Shown here: positions 37,980-45,296 of the stretch, one piece after another | How positions within the stretch are numbered: position 1 is the first letter of the stretch | Layout: the number at the start of each line of letters is the position of its first letter | Source of the DNA: Amoebidium appalachense | Lineage: Eukaryota > Ichthyosporea | Length of the DNA: 64,000 nt | Direction of reading: 5' to 3' | Assembly (NCBI GenBank): GCA_963693365.1 | Contig: CAVNZM010000003.1 | Coordinates: forward strand, 12,524,001-12,588,000 | The notes under the pieces: generated by a model | The model's input: the letters and a program-made list of their open reading frames with translations, nothing else | Told to the model about the DNA's origin: nothing | Databases searched by the model: none | Translations under genes and position numbers: made by a program

Positions 37980-38336
37980 TTATTTTTCGTCTTTTACGTC
38001 TTTGCTCGCGTCGTCCCCCCAAATCAACTGCAACGTGTCCTCTTCGGTTGTAAGCGTGATGTTCAGCGACGTGATGGTTTGCACGGCAATCCTGTACACG
38101 TCTGCCGGCGCATAGTCGAACAGGTGGATCCGCGGTTGGCGGTCGGGGTAGTAGTGGCTGTATGCGAGCACGTTTCCGATCGCCTCTATCCAGTCGCCCA
38201 CACGCCGCACCTCGATGACGTGTGTGCTCGTCAGCACGTCGATCCGCCCGGCCCGCGTGGGCACCCCGCACACCCCGTCCTCGGCCTTGGCCAGCCTCTC
38301 GCGCACGAACGCCTCGTCGTAGCCTACCGCGGACAT
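37980..38336 (-). CDS. PD-(D/E)XK nuclease-like protein, degenerate catalytic lysine
   Basis: 118 codons from ATG at 38336. The family signature is visible: Gly-Arg-Ile-Asp-Val-Leu-Thr, then Val-Ile-Glu-Val-Arg-Arg, a helix ending Tyr-Ser-His-Tyr-Tyr-Pro, then a Val/Leu-rich strand region. The Asp and Glu of the PD-(D/E)XK motif are in place, but the usual Lys is Arg (Glu-Val-Arg), which may impair cutting. It lacks the C-terminal helicase-like domain found in its neighbours and ends shortly after the conserved Leu-Ile-Trp-Gly segment. Family membership rests on the D...E-x-K layout and on close similarity to the genes at 38539, 42303, 43431 and 55055. Confidence 0.6.
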   Translation of the reverse strand: MSAVGYDEAFVRERLAKAEDGVCGVPTRAGRIDVLTSTHVIEVRRVGDWIEAIGNVLAYSHYYPDRQPRIHLFDYAPADVYRIAVQTITSLNITLTTEEDTLQLIWGDDASKDVKDEK

Positions 38337-38538
38337 CCTATAACAGTGTACGAATAAAAAATACACCACACACAGACACCCGGTATCCCTAAAAATAGCC
38401 CCCCACACCAGGCTTTGACTGTTTCGCCAGCCAGCGCATTGTACGCGCGCGGAGCTTCCCCCATTTTTTACCGTTCATGGGTTTGATGGATTCCAGACGC
38501 ACACGCGCCCGGGCGTGCGCGTGCTGCATGTGGTCGCC

Positions 38539-39195
38539 CTATTCGTCGGCCTGGCCGCTGTTCTCAAAGTTCAGGACCTTGTCTCTGTCGAATCGATACC
38601 CCATAGTTGTTTCCGATGTGGTATTCCCTATTTTCACCATAGGGTTAGGGTTTAGGGTCGAACCCAACCTTTTGGATCCCACCCGAATTTCCGTACCCGT
38701 TCCCCTTGTGCTCGCCCAGGTGCGCATCAGTTCCAGCATCCCGCCAGTCGTCACCCACATCCCCCCTTCCGCCAGTTGTGATGCTGCAACACCGTATCCG
38801 TTGGCCACGTCCTTCAAGAACTGTACCTCCACCGAAACAGAACCAGCCTGTGGCCTGGAGGGCGTAGCAGTTGGTCGGTTTCCCCACACAAGCTGCATCG
38901 TGTCAGGTTCCACCGTCACACATATATTAAAGTCTGACATTGTTTCGATGGCCACCTTGAACACGTCTGCTGACGCATAGCCGAACAGATGGACCCGTGG
39001 TCGGTGGCTCGGGTAGTACTTCATGTACGCCTGCACCTGTCCCATTGCGGCTTGCCACTGCGGTGCGCGCTTGACCTCGATGATGTCCGTGTCTGTGAGC
39101 AGGTCGATGCGGCCCGCGGGGGTCACCACTTCGCGTTTCCCACCTTCAATCCGTGCCAATTTGTCGCTGACAAACGCCTCGTTGTAGGTGGCCAT
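38539..39195 (-). CDS. PD-(D/E)XK nuclease-like protein fused to the SF3-helicase C-terminal domain
   Basis: 218 codons from ATG at 39195. Residues 1-105 form the nuclease-like domain: Gly-Arg-Ile-Asp31-Leu-Leu-Thr, Ile-Ile-Glu40-Val-Lys42, then Gln53/Gln55-Ala-Tyr57 and a Val-His-Leu-Phe-Gly-Tyr-Ala segment. All expected catalytic residues (D, E-x-K, Q) are present. After a short linker, residues about 125-215 match the C-terminal domain of the helicase at 39799: Phe-Leu-Lys-Asp, Met-Trp-Val-Thr-x-x-Gly-Met, then Lys-Arg-Leu-Gly-Ser-Thr-Leu. Divergent with the zinc-finger gene at 39288, with only about 92 bp between starts. A DNA nuclease role is inferred. Confidence 0.65.
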   Translation of the reverse strand: MATYNEAFVSDKLARIEGGKREVVTPAGRIDLLTDTDIIEVKRAPQWQAAMGQVQAYMKYYPSHRPRVHLFGYASADVFKVAIETMSDFNICVTVEPDTMQLVWGNRPTATPSRPQAGSVSVEVQFLKDVANGYGVAASQLAEGGMWVTTGGMLELMRTWASTRGTGTEIRVGSKRLGSTLNPNPMVKIGNTTSETTMGYRFDRDKVLNFENSGQADE

Positions 39196-39242
39196 CACTG
39201 TAGGTCACAAAAAAATCAGTGGCCGACGAAGAAGACCAGGGG

Positions 39243-39250
39243 TTATATAA
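39243..39250 (+). promoter_or_regulatory. TATA box (TTATATAA) of the zinc-finger gene
   Basis: It lies 38 bp before the ATG at 39288 and decides in favour of that start over upstream in-frame codons. Confidence 0.6.
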
Positions 39251-39287
39251 AGCGTTATCATGTTTCTTTTCTTGCCACTTAGCAGTA

Positions 39288-39743
39288 ATGGACCTCCAAT
39301 ACACGCCAACCATAGAGACACCCCCTAACCCGAAGCGCCACGCTTGCACACTGTGTTCAGCAATGTTCACATTCAAGGCAAATCTAAAAAGACACGAAAA
39401 TACCCACAAGAATAATAGCACCGGCGCATATGCCTGTCCACAACCCGGCTGCTTTGCAAGCTTTGCCCGCAGCGACCACATGAAACTGCACCAGCGCACA
39501 CACTCTGGCAGCCGACCCTATCAATGCCCAGACTGTCCAGCCACTTACGTCTATCCTGCGGGTTTGTGGGTTCACCGACGAACAGCTCATGAAGGGTGTC
39601 AGCTGCCGAGACGGCCCCGGCGCGCAAGCGGGCGTTTTACATGCCCCTTCGACCAGTGCCAGGCTGCATTTGCCTGGTCTACAACCCTGAACAGGCACGT
39701 CGAGACTGAACACCCCAGTCTTGTGCCCAGCCCGAAGGTATAA
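39288..39743 (+). CDS. C2H2 zinc-finger protein, four fingers
   Basis: 151 codons from ATG at 39288. Four C2H2 fingers follow each other: Cys-x2-Cys with His-x3-His near residues 20-40; Cys-x4-Cys with His-x3-His near 50-72; Cys-x2-Cys near 80-100, with a His-x4-His; and Cys-x4-Cys near 119-141, with a His-x4-His. A linker resembling Thr-His-Ser-Gly-Ser-Arg-Pro-Tyr joins fingers 2 and 3, as in DNA-binding arrays. Likely a sequence-specific DNA-binding regulator. It overlaps the 5' leader of the helicase gene by a few bases (stop 39743, TATA box of the next gene at 39739). Confidence 0.75.
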   Translation: MDLQYTPTIETPPNPKRHACTLCSAMFTFKANLKRHENTHKNNSTGAYACPQPGCFASFARSDHMKLHQRTHSGSRPYQCPDCPATYVYPAGLWVHRRTAHEGCQLPRRPRRASGRFTCPFDQCQAAFAWSTTLNRHVETEHPSLVPSPKV

Positions 39744-39746
39744 AAG
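39739..39746 (+). promoter_or_regulatory. TATA box (TATAAAAG) of the SF3 helicase gene
   Basis: It lies 52 bp before ATG 39799 and overlaps the stop codon of the zinc-finger gene. Confidence 0.65.
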
Positions 39747-39798
39747 CGCTTGCCAGACCTCAGACCGTCAAATATTATCTATCCCCTTCACTACCACA

Positions 39799-41856
39799 AT
39801 GGATGTCATTCGCTCAAACATGAACACTGCCCGGTGCGACGGCAAGGATACGGAGAAGACCGAATACGAGGTTTACTGCGAGGGTGCAGATCAACCCAAG
39901 CAGGCAAACCAAGGGCTCTCGCGCCGCAGTGCCTGTCCTGACTGGTACCTCGCAGTCTTTGCACCACAGGGGTCCCGGGAAGTTACGGTGGACAATGAGC
40001 CCTTCGATCACAACGACCTCCACAATTCCCTCAAGCGACAGTTTGGACTGGTTTATGCCGAAATAACCACCCGTCAGTCCAAGCGCCACAAGACCGCACA
40101 CTACGAGTGCAACACCCGCCACCCAGCTCCCGGGCCTAACAGAGCTGCGCTCAAGTCATGGGCCAAGGAGAAATTTCCTTTGGCCAACAGGGTAGTAATG
40201 AACCCGATTCTCGACTGGACGACCGCGACGCGTTGGACCCAGGGGCCCCATACGACCACATTCGGCACAGCACCTAGTACAGCAGCCGCCCCCGCCGTGG
40301 TTGCAAACAAGGACCGGAAGCGGCAGACTCTCATCGAGGAGGTGATCCGCGTTCTTGAGCAAGAGTCGACCGACCCTCCGGGTGGATACGAGTTCATGCC
40401 GGACCTGCTACCAACCACCTGGAAGGAAGCTGAGCTCGTCGAGTACCTGCAGAAGTGGGTGGGAAAAATCAACGGCACATCCCTCTACCTCTTGAAGGTG
40501 TGGTGCCATGACAAGGGCGTGTACACACTCAAGACGTTGACCGAGAAGGACATGAAATGCACCATGCAGGGTTTCGTGGTTGAGTGGATGGAGGGTGAGG
40601 GTGGTGAAATCAAGCGGACGTACACCGGCATTGATTTCCTTATGGGACGCCACGTTCCTCGTTATGGGCAAGCAGTCTTCGACCCCGCGTCGCCCAATCC
40701 CAAGACAGGAGAGATAAACCCCAAGTACCGCCAAGGAGCCCTGTTCACATATAACTTCTTTCGCGGCTTCCCCATCAAGTACACTGAGGGATTCCGTTAC
40801 ATGGGCCCAGAATGCCCGATGACCCCCTACCATCCTGGCCAGAAGGTTGTGGTCATGCCGGATGAGCTCCTCGAGAAGTACCGTGTACGGGAATATGGCG
40901 GGATCGAGATGTTCATACGCCACGCATTCGAGGTGCTTGCCGATGGAAACGCCGAGGTATTTGAATACCTTCTCAAGTGGGTTGCCCAGATTTTCCAGCA
41001 CCCCGACACCAAGTCTGGGACGGCGGTACTCGTCAAGTCAGTCCAGGGAACCGGGAAAAATGTGTTCTTCGACGTACTCAAGGCGCTGGTAGGCTCGGAA
41101 TACTACGCTTACGTGAAGAACAAGGAACACATATCCAGCAAGTTCAACTCCCACCTCAACCACAAACTACTAGCTGTTATCGACGAGTGTGTCTTTGGTG
41201 GGTGCCACGAGGCCAACAACCTTATCAAAAGTCTGATCACACAAGAAGACAGCCTTTTGGAGAAGAAGGGTGTGGATGGCATCTACACCAAAAACTTCGA
41301 GCGCTACGTCTTTCTGTCAAACGAAGATTGGCCCGTTCGTGTGGAGCTATCCGATCGGAGATTCATATGTCTCGAGGCAAACGGCTCTCGGGTGGGTCAG
41401 CTCCGGTACTTCGACGAGTTCGTCAGATTTCACCGGCAACCGGAGGTGCTGGAGGCTCTGTTCCACTTCTTCCTGGACCTTCCCGATGTCCCTAAGACAA
41501 TGCCGCCGCCCCCCCATACTAAGCTCAAGCAACAGCTCATGGAGAAGAGTCTGCCGCTAGAAATACAATTTCTGAGGGACATCTCCCAAGGAGCTGACGG
41601 AACACAAGACTTCGGAATCGCGGATGGGTGCTGGGTAACAGCCACTGGCATGGCTGAACGGATGCGAATGTGGGCGGACGCCAACATGCTCGACAGTCGG
41701 CGGGTGGTGGGCATCAAGAGGTTGGGATCGACGCTGACACAGGTGTTTGGAGAGGCGCTGCATGTACCGCTACGCGAATCGGTGGCAGTGGGGGCAGTGT
41801 CAAAGACATCGCGTGCTTATCGAGTTTCGTTCTCGAAGATACTTTCGCATAAGTGA
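39799..41856 (+). CDS. SF3 (D5-like) helicase
   Basis: 685 codons. SF3 helicases unwind DNA as hexamers during replication of viruses and plasmids. Walker A at about residues 415-421 (Val-Gln-Gly-Thr-Gly-Lys-Asn) has Asn in place of Ser/Thr, as in some virus/plasmid SF3 families. Walker B is Val-Ile-Asp462-Glu463. The SF3 motif C with sensor Asn lies at about 505-511 (Phe-Leu-Ser-Asn-Glu-Asp-Trp), followed by an Asp-Arg-Arg arginine-finger-like element. The first 330 residues show no primase motif that I recognise. The last 100 residues (from about 585) form the domain shared with the nuclease-like proteins: Trp-Val-Thr-x-x-Gly-Met, Lys-Arg-Leu-Gly-Ser-Thr-Leu. The start is chosen from the TATA box; the frame is open a little further upstream without another ATG. 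Confidence 0.85.
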   Translation: MDVIRSNMNTARCDGKDTEKTEYEVYCEGADQPKQANQGLSRRSACPDWYLAVFAPQGSREVTVDNEPFDHNDLHNSLKRQFGLVYAEITTRQSKRHKTAHYECNTRHPAPGPNRAALKSWAKEKFPLANRVVMNPILDWTTATRWTQGPHTTTFGTAPSTAAAPAVVANKDRKRQTLIEEVIRVLEQESTDPPGGYEFMPDLLPTTWKEAELVEYLQKWVGKINGTSLYLLKVWCHDKGVYTLKTLTEKDMKCTMQGFVVEWMEGEGGEIKRTYTGIDFLMGRHVPRYGQAVFDPASPNPKTGEINPKYRQGALFTYNFFRGFPIKYTEGFRYMGPECPMTPYHPGQKVVVMPDELLEKYRVREYGGIEMFIRHAFEVLADGNAEVFEYLLKWVAQIFQHPDTKSGTAVLVKSVQGTGKNVFFDVLKALVGSEYYAYVKNKEHISSKFNSHLNHKLLAVIDECVFGGCHEANNLIKSLITQEDSLLEKKGVDGIYTKNFERYVFLSNEDWPVRVELSDRRFICLEANGSRVGQLRYFDEFVRFHRQPEVLEALFHFFLDLPDVPKTMPPPPHTKLKQQLMEKSLPLEIQFLRDISQGADGTQDFGIADGCWVTATGMAERMRMWADANMLDSRRVVGIKRLGSTLTQVFGEALHVPLRESVAVGAVSKTSRAYRVSFSKILSHK

Positions 41857-42302
41857 TCGCCAGCTTCCTTTCAGTAACTTCGGCCACTTGGTGGTAGCTT
41901 GGGTTTTGCGCAAACGTTTTAACAAAGCCATCCGATTGGTTTCTTGGTTTAACGGGCGTATTTCATTGGTTGTTGGGGGTTTTGGTAACTTCGGTAGGTT
42001 GGGTAGGTTCTCGGAGGGGTCCCCCCAAACACACATCGTTGGTGTTCGTTTGTTTTTGCCCCAGCTCGACTCAACCCCAAAACAACCCACTGAACCTACC
42101 CAACCTACTATTTATAAGTGAAATCGACGTTTGGGTCTAATTCTACTAATCGAAATCGCGATTACTGTTGGTAGGTTGGTGGTAACTTGGGTAGGTTGGT
42201 GGTGTGTCGGTGGTTTTGTTGTGATTGGTGTTATATCGGATTCATAACACCCGGACTGGCTTATAATATAAAAATGAGTCGTGTTTTTTTTGGTACCCTA
42301 TT
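41857..42302. other. Intergenic with an inverted repeat and GGTAGGTTGG-rich sequence
   Basis: GGTAGGTTGGGTAGGTTC at 41993-42010 pairs with GAACCTACCCAACCTAC at 42092-42108, a 17-bp stem with a loop of about 80 bases, directly followed by TTTATAAG (42110-42117). Further GGTAGGTTGGTGG repeats lie at 42170-42205. A replication origin, a regulatory stem or a terminator of the helicase gene are all possible. No ORF of note. Confidence 0.5.
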
Positions 42303-42976
42303 ATGATGGCATCGTATGATGAAGCGTCGGTCAGAGATCGGTTAGCCAGGATTGAGGGGGGAAGTGCGAAGTGGTCACGCCAGCCGGCCGAATCGACATA
42401 CTCACGGACACGCAGGTCATCGAGGTCAAGCGTGTGGCGCAGTGGAAGGCGGCGCTTGCCAGTGGACAGGTGCAGGCGTACCAACGCTTCTACCCTGATC
42501 GACAGGCTCGTGTGCACCTGTTTGGTTACGCATCCATCGAGGTTTATAGGGTTGCCGTTGAGACCTTAGAATCTCTTGGGGTATTTGTGACGGTGGAGCC
42601 CGACACTCTGCGGCTAATTTGGGGGTGTCACGGGGACATCTGCACAACCCGGACAAAACCAACGGAGAGGGCACAGGAGTCGAACGAAATACACTTTCTA
42701 AAGGACATAGCGACAGGCGCACGCGGAACACACAGCTTTGGTATCGAGAATGGGACCTGGGTTACGACATCGGGGATGGCCGGTTGCATGCGACAATGGG
42801 CTGATATAAATATGTTGGACGATTGCGAGGTGGGGATCAAGAGACTGGGAACGGTGCTGACACGGGTTTTGGGCGGGTCGTCGTTTGTTCCCGCAGGAGA
42901 GCGTGTCTCTATAGGGAAACCTGGCAGACACACCCGTGCCCACAAGATAGTGTATAGCAAGATCATGGCAAATTAG
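42303..42976 (+). pseudogene. PD-(D/E)XK nuclease-like + helicase-C domain gene with a frameshift
   Basis: ATG at 42303 begins the same Met-Met-Ala-Ser-Tyr-Asp-Glu opening as the paralogues, but the frame breaks near the 6-base G-run at 42356-42361. The body continues in another frame from about 42371 to the stop at 42976. In that frame the catalytic residues are intact (Gly-Arg-Ile-Asp, Val-Ile-Glu-Val-Lys-Arg, Gln-Val-Gln-Ala-Tyr), followed by the C-terminal domain shared with the helicases (Trp-Val-Thr-Thr-Ser-Gly-Met, Ile-Lys-Arg-Leu-Gly). One indel separates it from an intact gene, so a sequencing error in the homopolymer is as likely as real decay. Confidence 0.65.
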
Positions 42977-42984
42977 AGTTGTCC

Positions 42985-43370
42985 GAGAAGAAACACACAA
43001 ACGCACACACACCCCACCCCGCGAGGCGGGCGAGGCGCGCTGGGCACGCGAGGCACACGAGGCATGCGAGGCATGTGAGGCATGCGAGGGGTGAGCACCC
43101 CTCCCCCCGGGGGCCCTGGGTGGCTGGGGGTGGCTGTGGGGGGCACACAAGGACCAATAAAGGAACCACCCGCGCGCGCGGCACCCGCGCACGCGCACAC
43201 ACGGGCATACACAGCACTCAGGGCGCCCACAGACACTGTTCTGCGCGCGAGGCATGCGAGGCACGCGAGGCACCCGCGCCCCCAGCCACCCCCAGCCCCG
43301 CCCAGCCACCCCCAGCCCCCCACGCGCCGCAACATTGTCGGGCGCCCACACAAGGTCGAAAGTGCGATGT
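42985..43370. repeat. GC-rich spacer repeat (GAGGCAYGC / GGGGGTGGCTGGG family)
   Basis: Runs of GAGGCATGCGAGGCACGC, then GGGGGTGGCTGTGGGG and an AATAAAGG poly-A-like signal at about 43155, then inverted copies (CCAGCCACCCCCAGCC). The same family recurs at 43855-44005, 52745-52835, 54925-55055 and 55885-56010, always next to gene ends. Confidence 0.75.
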
Positions 43371-43430
43371 GTGATTGTCAATGGGTAACCCGGTTGGGGC
43401 GGCACGCGAATTTTATGTGTGCGGTATGTG

Positions 43431-43754
43431 ATGACGGACACCGAGCTTGAGTTCGCACGGAACATGGTCGTATACGAGCTGGCCGACCGGCTGGAAGGCG
43501 TCGAGGACACGCTCACCAAGGTCGGGCGCATCGACGTGCTGACGGACCACCAGATCGTCCAGGTCGAGCAGCTGGCCGACTGGAAGACCGCCATGGCGAA
43601 CGTGCTGGCGAACCACCACTTCCACCCCGACAAGGAGATGCGCGTGCACCTGTTCAACCACGGCCCGCCCGTGCCTGCCGAAACCATCGCGCACGCCATG
43701 AGGATCATGGACAAGCACGAGATCATGGTGACGTGCGAGGAGGACATCCTGTAA
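43431..43754 (+). CDS. PD-(D/E)XK nuclease-like protein, short, catalytic lysine lost
   Basis: 107 codons from ATG at 43431. It aligns with the nuclease-like family over its whole length: Gly-Arg-Ile-Asp-Val-Leu-Thr, then Ile-Val-Gln-Val-Glu-Gln, and Met-Arg-Val-His-Leu-Phe-Asn. The E-x-K element has become Val-Glu-Gln with shifted residues, so catalysis is doubtful. There is no helicase-C-type domain. It sits between two GC-rich spacer repeats and is more GC-rich than its paralogues. It may be a regulatory or decaying copy. Confidence 0.5.
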   Translation: MTDTELEFARNMVVYELADRLEGVEDTLTKVGRIDVLTDHQIVQVEQLADWKTAMANVLANHHFHPDKEMRVHLFNHGPPVPAETIAHAMRIMDKHEIMVTCEEDIL

Positions 43755-43854
43755 GGGCTGTTTCCAGTTGGGCCTCACAGTGCCCCCCCACCCGTGCACA
43801 CGGCACCCGCCGCTGCGCCAGAGGCTCGGAAGTCCGGGCGTTGATGGCGTGACA

Positions 43855-44005
43855 CCTCCCCCCGGGGGCGGGTGGCTGGGGGTGGCTGTGGGGGGCTGTG
43901 GGGGCACACGAGGAACAATAAAGGAAGCACGAACACACCCCGCGCGAGGCACGCAGGCACGCGAGGCGTGCGAGCCCCCCCCCAGCCCCCCCAGCCCCGT
44001 GTGTG
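43855..44005. repeat. GC-rich spacer repeat, second copy
   Basis: It contains GGTGGCTGGGGGTGGCTGTG, an AATAAAGG signal at about 43917, and GCGAGGCACGC repeats followed by CCCAGCCCCCCCAGCCCC. It lies between the nuclease-like gene and the truncated T5orf172 copy. Confidence 0.7.
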
Positions 44006-44022
44006 AAGGAGTAGAATATGCC

Positions 44023-44175
44023 AGTCTTATTGATTATACGATGTTGGTGCGTGATCTGGATAGACATGCGGCGAGTGATTACGTGAGACGTAACTTTGAT
44101 GACGAAGTAGAAACCAAAAGCCTGAACATGAGGCTTTTGAGATTTGGCGATTCCCCAAGACATTTCAATGGATAA
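44023..44175 (+). pseudogene. Truncated copy of the T5orf172 gene (N-terminal part only)
   Basis: This encodes Ile-Asp-Tyr-Thr-Met-Leu-Val-Arg-Asp-Leu-Asp-Arg and continues about 35 residues in register with the start of the gene at 47569, then jumps to Ser-Pro-Arg-His-Phe-Asn-Gly and stops. The last part is the 3' flank (CCCCAAGACATTTCAATGG) that also follows the full-length gene, so an internal deletion removed almost the whole coding region. Confidence 0.6.
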
Positions 44176-44218
44176 GCACCAACCTGCCCTCAGCACCACT
44201 GAGGGTGCCATGCGCAGG

Positions 44219-44226
44219 TATAAAAG
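44219..44226 (+). promoter_or_regulatory. TATA box (TATAAAAG) of the first KilA/Bro-like gene
   Basis: It lies 38 bp before ATG 44264, within a promoter block of about 110 bp that is nearly identical to 48612-48723. Confidence 0.7.
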
Positions 44227-44263
44227 GAGCACACACGGCCACCTGGGGTCAGTCTGACTCAGC

Positions 44264-44854
44264 ATGGCTGGCGAGCAGAACAAAAAAGGCGACATGTCGT
44301 TTCTTTGGAAGGAGTTCCCTCAGTTCAAGGGCACCACTGTGCGAATTGACAACAAAACCAAGAATGCAAGTGTTTTGGATGTCGTCGCTCTTGTGCTCGG
44401 AAACCGTGAAGCAGCCCGCATGGCATGGAAATCTCTCAGAGACAGCTCTGATCCATCCGTAAGTGAAACCGTAAGCGCGGCTTACGGTCTGAAAATCAAC
44501 GGCAAGGGTCTGGAGACAGATGTTGCCCCCTTCCGCACCCTCCTCGAGATCATCTACCTGCTCCCTGGCAAGCGCGCGCACCATGTTCGCATGAGCAGTA
44601 TCAATTTTATCAAGCGCCTGATGTCCAACGAAGTAAATTCCAGTCCTGGAAGTCAGACAGAGGGTATAAAAGGACCCAACACACATCACAATACCTCAAT
44701 CTCGCAAAGCATGGATCTCGAACACACCGATCTTGTCTTGACCGGAAACGAGGTCGCCGCTAAAAAAGGCGACACAATTTGCATAGGCAACCATGTCATT
44801 CGAGTGTGTCAGGTCGGTGGTGTGAAGATGGCGAGTCTTGTGTGTTGGAAGTAG
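44264..44854 (+). CDS. KilA-N/Bro-like DNA-binding protein, truncated and fused to a small downstream frame
   Basis: 196 codons. Residues 1-125 align with the start of the gene at 48724: Leu-Trp-Lys-Glu-Phe-Pro-Gln-Phe, then a conserved Phe-Arg-Thr-Leu-Leu-Glu-Ile-Ile-Tyr-Leu-Leu-Pro-Gly-Lys-Arg-Ala-His core. This core resembles the KilA-N/Bro family DNA-binding segments of large DNA viruses and phages (assignment by pattern). After about residue 127 the similarity stops. The frame runs through a second TATA box (44665-44672) into a small unrelated ORF starting at Met 44711. The original C-terminal half seems to be lost, and the fusion may be accidental. Confidence 0.55.
   Translation: MAGEQNKKGDMSFLWKEFPQFKGTTVRIDNKTKNASVLDVVALVLGNREAARMAWKSLRDSSDPSVSETVSAAYGLKINGKGLETDVAPFRTLLEIIYLLPGKRAHHVRMSSINFIKRLMSNEVNSSPGSQTEGIKGPNTHHNTSISQSMDLEHTDLVLTGNEVAAKKGDTICIGNHVIRVCQVGGVKMASLVCWK
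44665..44672 (+). promoter_or_regulatory. TATA box (TATAAAAG) inside the fused frame
   Basis: It lies 38 bp before ATG 44711, suggesting that the small frame 44711-44854 is its own gene. Confidence 0.5.
44711..44854 (+). CDS. Small 47-residue protein, unknown
   Basis: A short frame in the same register as the upstream truncated gene but with its own TATA box. It is rich in Val/Gly/Thr with a Cys-Ile-Gly-Asn-His-Val-Ile element. No family recognised. Its last codons (Trp-Lys-stop) overlap the first bases of the tandem repeat that follows, whose unit starts TTGGAAGTAGAG. Confidence 0.35.
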   Translation: MDLEHTDLVLTGNEVAAKKGDTICIGNHVIRVCQVGGVKMASLVCWK

Positions 44855-45047
44855 AGTCCGCTGTGACTAGGGTCGTCGTGGCGCGCTTGGGCGCTGACCC
44901 GTTTTTTACTGCTTTCAGTGTGTTAACTCCATGACTGAACTCCATGACTGAACTCCATGACTGAACTCCATGTCTGAACTCCATTTCTGCACCTGGCAGA
45001 GCCGTGGTTTATATACCCGTGGGGCAGCAGTCTGGAATGTAATCCGG

Positions 45048-45296
45048 ATGCCAGGCGCTAATCGGATTGGTTACTTTCATTTAGAGATCTCTGGGACCAG
45101 TGAACCAATCGTTTGCAGTCAAAACACAATTGGCAACATTCCTCAACTATGCAGATGTGCATGTGGTGATCGAGTGTCAGCGTGTGTCTGTGTACACGGA
45201 ACCAATTGTAAAGCTAACATACACATATTGTGGAGTGAGCGTAAGTCTGCACTCCAACACCCCTACCCAATTGGAGAAGTGTACACACCACTGTAG
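45048..45296 (+). CDS. Small ORF repeated in each tandem unit (83 residues in copy 1)
   Basis: It starts at Met-Pro-Gly-Ala-Asn-Arg-Ile-Gly, 34 bp after the TATA box. Copies begin at 45048, 45979, 46621 and 47343, with almost no change over about 69 codons, ending differently where the repeat units differ. It is Cys-rich in the middle (Cys-Arg-Cys-Ala-Cys-Gly). A GTAAGT at the Glu-Arg-Lys-Ser codons could be a splice donor, so the ORF may instead be the 5' leader exon of a spliced transcript. Conservation may simply reflect recent duplication. Confidence 0.3.
   Translation: MPGANRIGYFHLEISGTSEPIVCSQNTIGNIPQLCRCACGDRVSACVCVHGTNCKANIHILWSERKSALQHPYPIGEVYTPL

Noticed and set aside
38640-38660. 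Telomere-like TTAGGG-type sequence
   Set aside because: Only about three imperfect units, and they lie inside the coding sequence of the nuclease-like gene.
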